Below are positions 13,929 to 20,054 of a DNA stretch of 20,054 nt, piece by piece. Under the pieces are notes generated by a model. It did not search any database, was not told the DNA's origin, and worked only from the letters and a program-made list of their open reading frames with translations. The stretch is taken from IMG/VR virus record IMGVR_UViG_3300034096_000137, positions 1 to 20,054 of that record. One strand, 5' to 3'. The position numbers and the translations under genes are program-made. This stretch comes from a virus. How positions within the stretch are numbered: position 1 is the first letter of the stretch; each line of letters starts with the position of its first letter.

Positions 13929-15191
13929 TTAATAAATTTCTCTCCATTGCATTGAAACACCTGCTTCAGTTGTAGTACTTCCTACATTTGTTGCATATAT
14001 TACATATATTTCAGAGTCTGTACTTGTATAATTTTGTACTATATAATTTTTCTTAGCTGCAGATGGATTTGAGTTATTAGCAATTCCTTCTTTACCTGAT
14101 GCTGATGCTGGAACATATCCTGATGCAATTACATCTCCTCCTGAAAATGCAGTAGCTCCAATATTATATTCTACTCCTGAATCTGTATCTACAGTTAACC
14201 ATGCTGTTCCGGTAGTTAATGCAGCAGCATTTGGTAGTTTAACTACTTGATATACAAGTGGTTCTTTAGTAGAAAAGATATTGTAATTATCTAATCTCAC
14301 TATCATTCTATTACTGTATGTATTAAAAGTATTTTTTAATCTTATAGCAAATAATGGTAAACTTGCACCTGAAGCCATACTTCTTAAAGTAGTATTTAAT
14401 GCTGACCAGTTTTGACCTGATTCAACATATCCACCTTCAGATAGTACAGTAGAACAAATTTGATCAAAATATGCTACAGGATTAGAACCTACACTTGTTA
14501 TCTCACATCTAACTGGAAGATTAGGATTACTCATATAAACTACATCTAGTACGTTATCATGATTAAATTCATGTGCGGTAACAAATGCTCCGTCATGTAC
14601 AAACCCTAACTTTACAGTACCAACACCTAACCATTGAAATTGAATAAATAATATTTGAGTTTTATCTACAAGAAAATTAAAACCTGAAGGACCTGTACCA
14701 TTACACTTATCTACATTCCAATTTGATTGTGTTACTCTTTCTGATTCAGTAGGTGTACCTGATGTACTAGTTCTTATTACAAAACTTAAAGTACCGTTAC
14801 CTGCTTGTTCTAGATATATACCATTATAATCATCAAAATAACCTGTTCTTTTAGTAACTCCTGATACAGCATTATATAAATTAAATGTGCTATATATCAA
14901 TTGAGATTTACCAGGCATATACTGATGATAAAACTTAGTTTGATGAACTGCAAAACTATTACTAGTAGTTGATGTAGTTAATCTTGCACAAGCTTTATTT
15001 GGTTGAAATATTATTGTACCACCATTACCAGTGTTATCAATAAAGTTAGGATCAAGGCCATATAAGTTTTTATAATCCCCAAGTGTATAAGGTTCTGATA
15101 CGCGTAATCTCCCAAAGGCATCAGCCAACATTGGGTAACTAGTAAATAATGGTTCACTTGGTAAACCTGCTATGGTAACTTGAGTACTCAT
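13929..15191 (-). CDS. Phage virion/tail appendage protein
   Basis: The 420-aa product begins with DAFGRLRVSEPYTLGDYKN at about residues 24-42. I recall this sequence type (GRLRVSxPYTLFDSK) from structural proteins of many large marine and gut phages. The rest is beta-rich: a Thr/Asn-rich core with QNWSALNTTLRSMASGASLP (about 262-281) and RLKNTFNTYSNRMIVRLDNY (about 284-303), and no enzymatic motif. It probably forms part of the tail or a fibre base. It is the second gene after the promoter-like element at 15889-15897, 3 nt from the first. Virion location is inferred from family memory and neighbours. Confidence 0.65.
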   Translation of the reverse strand: MSTQVTIAGLPSEPLFTSYPMLADAFGRLRVSEPYTLGDYKNLYGLDPNFIDNTGNGGTIIFQPNKACARLTTSTTSNSFAVHQTKFYHQYMPGKSQLIYSTFNLYNAVSGVTKRTGYFDDYNGIYLEQAGNGTLSFVIRTSTSGTPTESERVTQSNWNVDKCNGTGPSGFNFLVDKTQILFIQFQWLGVGTVKLGFVHDGAFVTAHEFNHDNVLDVVYMSNPNLPVRCEITSVGSNPVAYFDQICSTVLSEGGYVESGQNWSALNTTLRSMASGASLPLFAIRLKNTFNTYSNRMIVRLDNYNIFSTKEPLVYQVVKLPNAAALTTGTAWLTVDTDSGVEYNIGATAFSGGDVIASGYVPASASGKEGIANNSNPSAAKKNYIVQNYTSTDSEIYVIYATNVGSTTTEAGVSMQWREIY

Positions 15192-15194
15192 TTA

Positions 15195-15842
15195 TTATGA
15201 ATTATAAATAATGATTAACTCAGTTCCTGTAGCATCATAATCAAATGTATTTATTGGATATGTATTGTTTAGTGAACCTGCATCAAAGTTAATTGTTTCT
15301 CCTGGTTTAAGTATAGCTCCTAATACTGTAGCATCAGCTGATCCAACATTAGAAAATGATATACTGTATATTGTTTGTGCTATTGTAAATGCTCCTGAAA
15401 CCCTGTAAAAATTAGGAGTTCTTGTTTTAAAGTCTACACGAGTAGCAATTTTACCAGCTTTATCGTCAATATCAGTTAATACAATAAGCATTTGTGCCAA
15501 ATAACTATTTGGATTTACATATGTAATTGGATCTACTGGAGTACCTGGTACATTACTACCTGCTTGAAAATAAACAGGTGGATTAAATGTTCCTGTATCA
15601 GGATTATATATTCTCACCTCTAACCATGTAACATCATTACTATCAATTACTAAAGCTGCTTCATAATCTGCTCCTCCTTGAATTGCAGCAAGTATTTGAT
15701 TAAGTAATGAATCTACATTTGTTGTATTTGCATTTATTTCAGAAAGGCTATTTGCAGCACTCTCTTGACCAAATAACATGTTTAATTGCCATGGTAAGTT
15801 AGTCCCTTTACCACCATATGTTTTTAAATTTCCTACAGACAT
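15195..15842 (-). CDS. Phage structural protein (first gene of second fibre operon)
   Basis: The 215-aa product from the ATG at 15840-15842 begins MSVGNLKTYGGKGTNLPWQL. I recall this opening (MSVGNLK..G..G.NfPWQlkmL) in structural-cluster proteins of other phages, often beside the GRLRVSxPYTL protein as here. The frame is open 24 codons further upstream (to 15914, MWLFFFIFAYIESF), but that stretch reads through the U-tract of a terminator and the promoter-like box, so it is not coding. The middle (ADYEAALVIDSNDVTWLEVR, about 78-97; ARVDFKTRTPNFYRVSGAFT from about 154 on) is beta-rich. Probably a connector or assembly protein of the tail or fibres. Confidence 0.65.
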   Translation of the reverse strand: MSVGNLKTYGGKGTNLPWQLNMLFGQESAANSLSEINANTTNVDSLLNQILAAIQGGADYEAALVIDSNDVTWLEVRIYNPDTGTFNPPVYFQAGSNVPGTPVDPITYVNPNSYLAQMLIVLTDIDDKAGKIATRVDFKTRTPNFYRVSGAFTIAQTIYSISFSNVGSADATVLGAILKPGETINFDAGSLNNTYPINTFDYDATGTELIIIYNS

Positions 15843-15888
15843 AATAATTGATTTATATATAATAATATACAGAAAACTTTCTATATAA

Positions 15889-15897
15889 GCAAATATA
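15889..15897 (-). promoter_or_regulatory. Candidate Bacteroidota-type -7 promoter element
   Basis: On the minus strand this reads TATATTTGC, a full match to the Bacteroidota -7 consensus TAnnTTTGC, in the U-tract of the terminator just upstream. It lies 47 nt before the ATG at 15842. No TTTG -33 element is seen at the expected distance. A promoter immediately following a terminator is the expected arrangement for restarting transcription. Confidence 0.5.
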
Positions 15898-15924
15898 AAA
15901 AAGAAAAGCCACATCTCTGTGGCT
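15896..15924 (-). terminator. Rho-independent terminator after the first fibre module
   Basis: Arms 907-913 (AGCCACA) and 918-924 (TGTGGCT) form a perfect 7-bp stem with a TCTC loop. On the minus transcript it is followed by TTTCTTTTTT (906-897). It lies 7 nt after the stop of the 48-aa gene and ends the module covering 20054-15932. Confidence 0.85.
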
Positions 15925-15931
15925 CTTGCTT

Positions 15932-16078
15932 TTAATTTTCTTGAACTAATTCAGGTCCTGTAAATAAGACTCCTAATGCTTGTGTAATCATTGCTGCATC
16001 TTGTAAACTAAATGCTCCTTTAAGGAATGCTTGATTTAAAGCTTGTTCAACTACTTGTTTAGCTTGCTCTGGACTCAT
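15932..16078 (-). CDS. Small helical protein (48 aa)
   Basis: An ATG at 16076-16078 opens a 48-aa frame that stops at 15932-15934, beginning MSPEQAKQVVEQALNQAFLK and continuing with SLQDAAMITQALGVLF. It is predicted to be two amphipathic helices. The start overlaps the stop of the 72-aa gene as ATGA, which strongly suggests coupled translation, and it ends 7 nt before a terminator. Ala/Gln-rich composition and two Pro at helix starts look like a genuine small protein. Function is unknown. It may pair with the adjacent 72-aa protein in fibre assembly. Confidence 0.75.
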   Translation of the reverse strand: MSPEQAKQVVEQALNQAFLKGAFSLQDAAMITQALGVLFTGPELVQEN

Positions 16079-16293
16079 ATTTTAGACAATTCAGTTTTTT
16101 GTGCTTTTGTTAATCCTGCTACAAACCAGTCTTTAGTTAACATAATTCTAATGTGCTCTTCATTACGTGTTACTGTTGCTGTTTCTTCTTCAGTTAAAGT
16201 TTCTTTTGCTTTTAACTCAGTAATTAATGCTACACTATCATAAGCTGCTGTTACTGATTTTGCTACTTGTTCCGCTGTTAATTCTAATGCCAT
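16075..16293 (-). CDS. Small helical hypothetical protein
   Basis: The 72-aa product is almost entirely helical: ALELTAEQVAKSVTAAYDSV (2-21), ALITELKAKETLTEEETATV (22-41), then RNEEHIRIMLTKDWFVAGLT and a basic end. It has no membrane segment or motif that I recognise. It is followed by the coupled 48-aa gene and preceded by AAAAAATAAAAATC before its ATG. The pair between fibre genes and a terminator could be tail-fibre chaperones or connectors. That is inference from position. Confidence 0.6.
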   Translation of the reverse strand: MALELTAEQVAKSVTAAYDSVALITELKAKETLTEEETATVTRNEEHIRIMLTKDWFVAGLTKAQKTELSKI

Positions 16294-16332
16294 GATTTTT
16301 ATTTTTTGTAAAGTTATTATTTTATTTAATTA

Positions 16333-17145
16333 TTATGCTATTTGTAATGGAATTTTATAATCAACACCATTGATTTTTACTGTCCAAGATACTGTAGGTG
16401 TTAGTGCTTCAGTAGCAATTGTACCTGCATTGGTTCCAGAAGATCCTACTACAAATTGATTATTAGCTGTTGCTTGAGCTTGTTTTCCTAATATTATACA
16501 ATTATTATAATTTTGATTATTAATAGCAGATCCTATCATAATATTATACTGACCTGTTGTATTACTGTTTCCAGCAGATGCACCGATTGCAATATTATAC
16601 TGACCTGTTGTATTTGCATATAATGAATTTTCACCAATAGCTATATTTCTTTGTCCAGTTGTGTTGTAAAATAATGTTGAAATTCCTAAGCATGAATTAC
16701 TATTACCACTGATATTAAAATACAAAGAATTATTTCCAACTGAAGCATTACCAATTCCATTTATATTATTGTATGATGAATTGACACCAATTGCTGTATT
16801 TTCAGAACCTGTTGTATTAGAATATAATGCAGTTCTTCCAATTCCAGTATTGTAAACTTGATTTGTCCCTGTATAACCTGCTCTCCATCCAAAAAAAGCA
16901 TTCGCTGACCCACTAATATTATCTGCAAAAGCATCTTCACCGACAAACGTATTTTCTAAAGCATCAGTTGGAGGAACTGGAGCTGGTACCAAATCTAAGA
17001 AATCAGTTACTGAGATTGCACCAGGTAAATATCCATCATCTCTTCTTGGATCTTTTAATCCTAGTGGGATTAATGTTTGAGATGCATCTACTGTTGTTAC
17101 TTGTCTCTTGCTCTTAAGCCAAGAGATGATATTTAAAACATCCAT
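16333..17145 (-). CDS. Tail fibre with shared anchor, 17-aa repeats and shared C-terminus
   Basis: The product has 270 aa. Residues 1-50 (MDVLNIISWLKSKRQVTTVD, then GLKDPRRDDGYLPGAISVTD) closely match the start of the 158-aa fibre protein at 18869-19345 and, more loosely, the 561-aa fibre. This points to a common virion-attachment segment. Residues about 64-220 hold nine or so 17-residue units of the type NTTGQYNIAIGASAGNS, related to trimeric adhesin head repeats. The last 50 residues (ATANNQFVVGSSGTNAGTIA, then SWTVKINGVDYKIPLQIA) are shared with the 561-aa fibre. Probably a short trimeric fibre. Confidence 0.75.
   Translation of the reverse strand: MDVLNIISWLKSKRQVTTVDASQTLIPLGLKDPRRDDGYLPGAISVTDFLDLVPAPVPPTDALENTFVGEDAFADNISGSANAFFGWRAGYTGTNQVYNTGIGRTALYSNTTGSENTAIGVNSSYNNINGIGNASVGNNSLYFNISGNSNSCLGISTLFYNTTGQRNIAIGENSLYANTTGQYNIAIGASAGNSNTTGQYNIMIGSAINNQNYNNCIILGKQAQATANNQFVVGSSGTNAGTIATEALTPTVSWTVKINGVDYKIPLQIA
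16445..16467 (-). repeat. 23-bp direct repeat, copy 1 (shared fibre C-terminus)
   Basis: This copy is identical over 23 bases to 17276-17298 and encodes the same peptide around NNQFVVGS. The copies are 831 bp apart, a multiple of three, in the same frame of two adjacent fibre genes. Confidence 0.8.
16486..16956 (-). repeat. 51-nt coding repeats (17-aa fibre repeat)
   Basis: About nine tandem units encode NTTG-x-x-N-(I/T)-A-(I/V)-G patterns. Two units share an identical 24-nt stretch at 16540-16563 and 16591-16614, exactly 51 bases apart, so recent unit duplication or homogenisation has occurred. Confidence 0.75.
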
Positions 17146-17169
17146 TTTTATTTATTTTTAAATTAATTA

Positions 17170-18855
17170 TTATGCTAATAAAATTTTTCTTGCTACACCA
17201 TTAATAACTACATTCCATACTTGAGTAGATGAGTTAACTTCTGATACTACAGAACCTGCTGCTTCAACATTTGAACCTACTACAAATTGATTATTAGCAG
17301 TAGCTGCGGCATAACTTCCAAGAATAACTGAACCACTGAAGTTACCAGTTGCTATTTGATGTCCTACACCTACATTTCTATTTCCAGTAACGCAATCACC
17401 ACCAGCACTATAACCTATAAAGTTATTTTGATAAGCAGTTGTTATTGCTGCTCCTGAATTTTGACCAATAGAATTATTATGGAAACCTGATGTAAGAGAA
17501 CTTAATGCTGATGAACCCATTGCATTATTTGATAAACCTGTGGTACAATTGTAAAGAGCATATCCACCTATTGCATTATTGTAACTTCCTGATACATTAT
17601 TTGATAAAGTATTATATCCAAAAGAACCATTTGATGAACCAGTATTATTCTTAGTTAAAGTACCTACACCAACTGCTGTATTATTATTTCCATTAGTATT
17701 AAGGCTCAATGAGTCATTACCTAATGCAACATTAAAATTACCAGTTGTATTACTATTTAATGTATTACTACCTATTCCTGTATTATAAGAACCAGTTGTA
17801 TTATTATACATTGCTGACGTACCTATTGCAATATTATGTTGACCAGTATTGTTATATAATGTGTTATATCCAATTGCAACATTATAAAATACTGCTGTTC
17901 CTGTTTTTAATGCTTGTGAACCAATAGCAATATTTTCTCTACCAGAAATATTTCCTGACATTGCTTCAGGACCGATTGCAAGATTTAGTCTACCTGTTGT
18001 ATTTGCTCGTAATGTATTAAGTCCAATTGCTGTATTTTCATAACCAGTAGTATTAGATTCTAAAGCTCTATAACCTATTGCTGTACTAGCAAATCCTGTA
18101 GTTTGACTGTATAATGCACGGTATCCAATAGCTAATTCTCCACCTGGATTTGTATCAGTAACTAAAGCTTGACATCCTATTGCTATATTTCCAAAACCTG
18201 TTGTATTGTTAGATAAAGCTGATAAACCAACAGCTGTATTATCATTACCTGTAGTATTACTTGTCAATGAAGCTCCCCCAACTGCAACATTATTTGTACC
18301 GGTTGTGTTACTTATTAAACTGAATCCACCGATAGCTAAAACATTTGAACCAGTAGTATTACTTAGTAATGCATTTCTTCCTATTGCAATACTAGAATTT
18401 GTTGTAGTGTTGTACAGGGTAGCTGTACCAATTGCTATATTATCTGAACCTGTAGTATTTAATCTAAGTGCAGATGCACCAATTCCAACATTACTAAATC
18501 CAGTTGTATTATTAGTTAACGTATTATAACCAAGTGCAACATTCTCACTACCTATTGTATTTACACTTAACGCTGATGGACCAAATGATATATTACTAGT
18601 AACATTACCACTACCATTATTCCATACAGTAAGATCACTTTCATTATACTCAAACCAATAAGGTAATGATGTAGGAGGAGGTAATAAACTAGCAATACTA
18701 CTAACTAAATCAGTAGTAGTTATTAATGCTGGTTGATAATTACCATAAAAATTTAAGTCTCTTACACCTACCGTGAATAAATCTGTTGCTTCTAGTATTG
18801 TTCTAACCTTACCATTAGAGATAAGATTAGAATAGTTTGTTATATTATTTAACAT
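17170..18855 (-). CDS. Long repetitive tail fibre (YadA-head-like)
   Basis: The product has 561 aa. Residues 1-55 are a diverged copy of the neighbouring fibre anchors (VRTILEATDLFTVGVRD aligned with VTTVDASQTLIPLGLKD). A Pro-rich hinge and SLPYWFEYNESDLTVWNNGS follow. Residues about 85-515 contain roughly 25 units of 17 residues, such as NTTGTNNVAVGGASLTS and NTTGSNVLAIGGFSLIS, typical of trimeric adhesin-like fibre shafts. The last 45 residues (AAATANNQFVVGSNVEAAGS, then VWNVVINGVARKILLA) match the C-terminus of the 270-aa fibre. No chaperone-type autoprotease is visible. Probably the longest fibre in the window. Unit number may vary between isolates. Confidence 0.8.
   Translation of the reverse strand: MLNNITNYSNLISNGKVRTILEATDLFTVGVRDLNFYGNYQPALITTTDLVSSIASLLPPPTSLPYWFEYNESDLTVWNNGSGNVTSNISFGPSALSVNTIGSENVALGYNTLTNNTTGFSNVGIGASALRLNTTGSDNIAIGTATLYNTTTNSSIAIGRNALLSNTTGSNVLAIGGFSLISNTTGTNNVAVGGASLTSNTTGNDNTAVGLSALSNNTTGFGNIAIGCQALVTDTNPGGELAIGYRALYSQTTGFASTAIGYRALESNTTGYENTAIGLNTLRANTTGRLNLAIGPEAMSGNISGRENIAIGSQALKTGTAVFYNVAIGYNTLYNNTGQHNIAIGTSAMYNNTTGSYNTGIGSNTLNSNTTGNFNVALGNDSLSLNTNGNNNTAVGVGTLTKNNTGSSNGSFGYNTLSNNVSGSYNNAIGGYALYNCTTGLSNNAMGSSALSSLTSGFHNNSIGQNSGAAITTAYQNNFIGYSAGGDCVTGNRNVGVGHQIATGNFSGSVILGSYAAATANNQFVVGSNVEAAGSVVSEVNSSTQVWNVVINGVARKILLA
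17276..17298 (-). repeat. 23-bp direct repeat, copy 2 (shared fibre C-terminus)
   Basis: This copy is identical to 16445-16467. Together the copies mark a homologous block at the ends of two adjacent fibre genes. Confidence 0.8.
17311..18603 (-). repeat. 51-nt coding repeats of the long fibre
   Basis: Tandem 17-residue units run with NTTG turns and A-(I/V)-G strands. At the nucleotide level units are similar but not identical, with recurrent CCTGTTGTATT/CCAGTAGTATT blocks. A few units deviate (TDTNPGG, NISG, a CTTG variant), suggesting diversification rather than recent expansion. Confidence 0.75.
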
Positions 18856-18868
18856 ATCTTTTTATTTA

Positions 18869-19345
18869 TTAGTTACCGCTTCTTGTTTTAACTACTGTGA
18901 AAGTAAATGGTCCTGTCATGTTATCTACATTAGTCCATTCATATCCGTTTGATGCCATAGCAAGTGTACTATTACATGGTCCTGCCACTACATTTGTATA
19001 TCCTAATAATACACCATCACCACCACCAGCAATCCAAGTTTCAACTCTACCGTCATAATGGTCATTAACAATAAGCATTCCTGAAAAGTTATCAATTAAA
19101 TGTGAAGCACCATTAGCTACAGCAACTGTATCATTAGATGAGTCAGCTACAATTAAGTTACCTTCAGCATCTATAACTGGCTCAGTAATTTGTGCTGCAA
19201 AGTTTTCTACTGTGATAACACCTGCAAGATATCCATCATCTCTACGGTCATCCTTTAAACCAATTGGCATTAATGTTGTTGCTGGATCAACACTTGTTAC
19301 ATATCGTTTATTTTTTATCCAGCTAATAATATTTAAAATATCCAT
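18869..19345 (-). CDS. Short tail-fibre protein with shared anchor and distal beta domain
   Basis: The product has 158 aa. Residues 1-48 (MDILNIISWIKNKRYVTSVD; GLKDDRRDDGYLAGVITVEN) nearly repeat the start of the 270-aa fibre. The remainder has no 17-residue units and forms a different domain: SGMLIVNDHYDGRVETWIAG (about 88-107), GDGVLLGYTNVV and TGPFTFTVVKTRSGN. This is a pattern I recall at the ends of other phage fibres. This is the clearest evidence that one anchor is joined to interchangeable distal parts. The gap to the following fibre gene is 13 nt. Confidence 0.7.
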   Translation of the reverse strand: MDILNIISWIKNKRYVTSVDPATTLMPIGLKDDRRDDGYLAGVITVENFAAQITEPVIDAEGNLIVADSSNDTVAVANGASHLIDNFSGMLIVNDHYDGRVETWIAGGGDGVLLGYTNVVAGPCNSTLAMASNGYEWTNVDNMTGPFTFTVVKTRSGN

Positions 19346-19350
19346 AATAA

Positions 19351-19581
19351 TTATTTGTAAAGTTCTTCAACTCTAGCAATTACATCTGCATCAGTCCATT
19401 GACCAATTGCATCATAAGCAGCTCCTGCCCAAAGAGTTATAACACCTAATTCTCTAGTATGTGCTTTTACTTCTTTTCTTGAGTTGCTATCAATAAGTTC
19501 TACAATTGTTAATTCTTCAATAGTTCTTTTTAACTCTTGAACTACTACTATTTCTTTTGGTGTTTCAAATGTGATTTTCAT
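19351..19581 (-). CDS. Small hypothetical protein in fibre cluster
   Basis: The 76-aa product has a strand start (MKITFETPKEIVVVQELKRT), a middle EELTIVELIDSNSRKEVKAH, and an end ELGVITLWAGAAYDAIGQWT followed by a short helix (DADVIARVEELYK). I have a vague memory of similar small proteins beside phage fibre genes, ending in the WxGxAYDAIGQWTD motif. It is 20 nt from the partial fibre gene and 5 nt before the 158-aa fibre gene. Possibly a connector or fibre-assembly protein. Confidence 0.6.
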   Translation of the reverse strand: MKITFETPKEIVVVQELKRTIEELTIVELIDSNSRKEVKAHTRELGVITLWAGAAYDAIGQWTDADVIARVEELYK

Positions 19582-19601
19582 AATATATTTTATTTAATTT
19601 A

Positions 19602-20054
19602 TTAAAGTCTTACTGCCTCTATGGCAAAAGTTGTTTGATTATAATATAAATACGTATTTCCTGCTATTGCTCCGTTAAGTACAGTGATTGCTGTAGTTGC
19701 TGCTGCTCTATCAACATAAGATGGTAATGTTGCATTAGCAAAAACTGTTTGTCCTGATAATGATCCACCTTTATGTGCTCTATAACCAAAAGCATTTACG
19801 TTATTTCCTGAAGAGTTCATACCTGCTTCTCTTCCAAAGAAATTAGAATTATTTGCACTTGGTGCATCTTTACCTGCTTCACGTCCTATAAAATTAGAGT
19901 AAGATGCATTAGTAGCTCTTAGTCCTGCACTGTCTCCAATAAAGTTTGAGTTACTAGCATTAGTAGCACTGTCTCCAGAAGATGATCCTATAAAAATTGA
20001 GTTATAAGCATTAACTGCATTTATCCCAGAGAAAGGACCAATGAATGTTGAATA
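19602..20054 (-). CDS. Tail fibre, C-terminal part (runs off right edge)
   Basis: The frame has no stop from 19602 to the window edge, so the gene starts outside. An internal ATG at 19820 is not the start, because the upstream frame continues the same repeats: NFIGDSAGLRATNASYS, NFIGREAGKDAPSANNS, NFFGREAGMNSSGNNVN. These are 17-residue fibre units with a different consensus (NFIG-x-x-AG) from those of the other fibres. The C-terminal part (GQTVFANATLPSYVDRAAAT, then a beta hairpin ending TFAIEAVRL) is a compact tip. Probably another trimeric fibre of the same array. Confidence 0.8.
   Translation of the reverse strand, partial: YSTFIGPFSGINAVNAYNSIFIGSSSGDSATNASNSNFIGDSAGLRATNASYSNFIGREAGKDAPSANNSNFFGREAGMNSSGNNVNAFGYRAHKGGSLSGQTVFANATLPSYVDRAAATTAITVLNGAIAGNTYLYYNQTTFAIEAVRL
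19780..20054 (-). repeat. 51-nt coding repeats of partial fibre gene
   Basis: At least five 17-residue units follow the pattern (N/S)-x-x-(F/I)-(I/F)-G-x-x-(A/S)-G. They continue beyond the window edge, so copy number is unknown. Confidence 0.7.

Noticed and set aside
15843-15914. 24-codon N-terminal extension (MWLFFFIF...) of the 215-aa protein
   Set aside because: It reads through a terminator U-tract and a promoter-like box. The conserved-type start MSVGNLK at 15842 is better.
16761-16946. Second minus-strand frame inside the 270-aa fibre
   Set aside because: It is an out-of-frame reading of the repeats. The main frame is continuous and shares sequence with other fibres.
18206-18529. Plus-strand 107-aa open frame
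   Set aside because: It is antisense to the repeat region of the long fibre. Its periodic Leu/Pro/Val pattern is only the complement of the 51-nt repeats, and there is no start context.
17311-18603. CRISPR-like array
   Set aside because: The regular spacing is coding, a 51-nt/17-residue period in one open frame, with no palindromic repeats or unique spacers.
1-20054. tRNA genes, integrase, toxin-antitoxin or anti-defence genes
   Set aside because: I looked for cloverleaf-like GC-rich stems with TTCGA-type loops and for recognisable motifs of these families. None was convincing on either strand.

Overview
The window is a segment of a strongly AT-rich tailed double-stranded DNA phage genome. 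Every supportable gene lies on the minus strand, so transcription runs from position 20054 towards position 1, and genes are packed with 1-4 nt overlaps (ATGA, TAATG) or gaps of a few bases. The host is most likely a member of the Bacteroidota. Start codons lack purine-rich Shine-Dalgarno sequences and are instead preceded by A-rich AAATAAAAA-type stretches. Two intergenic gaps carry a TATATTTG(C) box matching the Bacteroidota -7 promoter element TAnnTTTG. One fibre-cluster protein also carries a domain pattern I associate with secreted Bacteroidota proteins. Several features suggest a crAss-like podovirus (Crassvirales): a roughly 730-aa terminase with a weak Walker A, a portal with a FYPIIPNVINVLVAEF segment, an IHF/HU-like protein, a Cys-rich zinc-ribbon-like protein and a PD-(D/E)XK nuclease, all in one cluster. 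This assignment comes from recalled family patterns, not from a search.

Layout in the direction of transcription. (1) 20054-15932: a host-recognition module. It holds a partial fibre gene, three fibre genes sharing an N-terminal anchor-like segment but carrying different distal modules, and small helical ORFs. One of these, 48 aa at 15932-16078, is easily overlooked. A Rho-independent terminator closes the module. (2) 15842-8827: a second structural module. It contains a 215-aa structural protein, a 420-aa virion-type protein, a beta-helix fibre, a YadA-type-repeat fibre, a stand-alone fibre-tip-like domain, a Bacteroidota-type beta domain protein and small unknown proteins.

(3) 8809-6899: a lysis cassette. 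It runs putative holin, single-TM coiled-coil protein, permuted papain-fold hydrolase, GH19-like endolysin with an EF-hand-like loop, and a small protein, and ends at a second strong terminator (6842-6877). (4) 6784-1: a DNA-handling and packaging module. It runs helical acidic protein, winged-helix-like protein, IHF/HU-like protein, zinc-ribbon-like protein, unknown, PD-(D/E)XK nuclease, two small proteins, a 171-aa protein (small-terminase candidate), large terminase, a GIY-YIG homing endonuclease inserted between terminase and portal, and the first 141 codons of the portal gene, which runs off the left edge.

The most notable points are the modular fibre array with a 23-bp direct repeat placed to recombine in frame, the homing endonuclease between the two core packaging genes, the EF-hand-like loop in the endolysin, and the terminator/promoter pairs that divide the window into at least three transcription units. 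I saw no tRNA, CRISPR array, insertion sequence, reverse transcriptase or integrase. No stretch over 300 bases lacks a gene.
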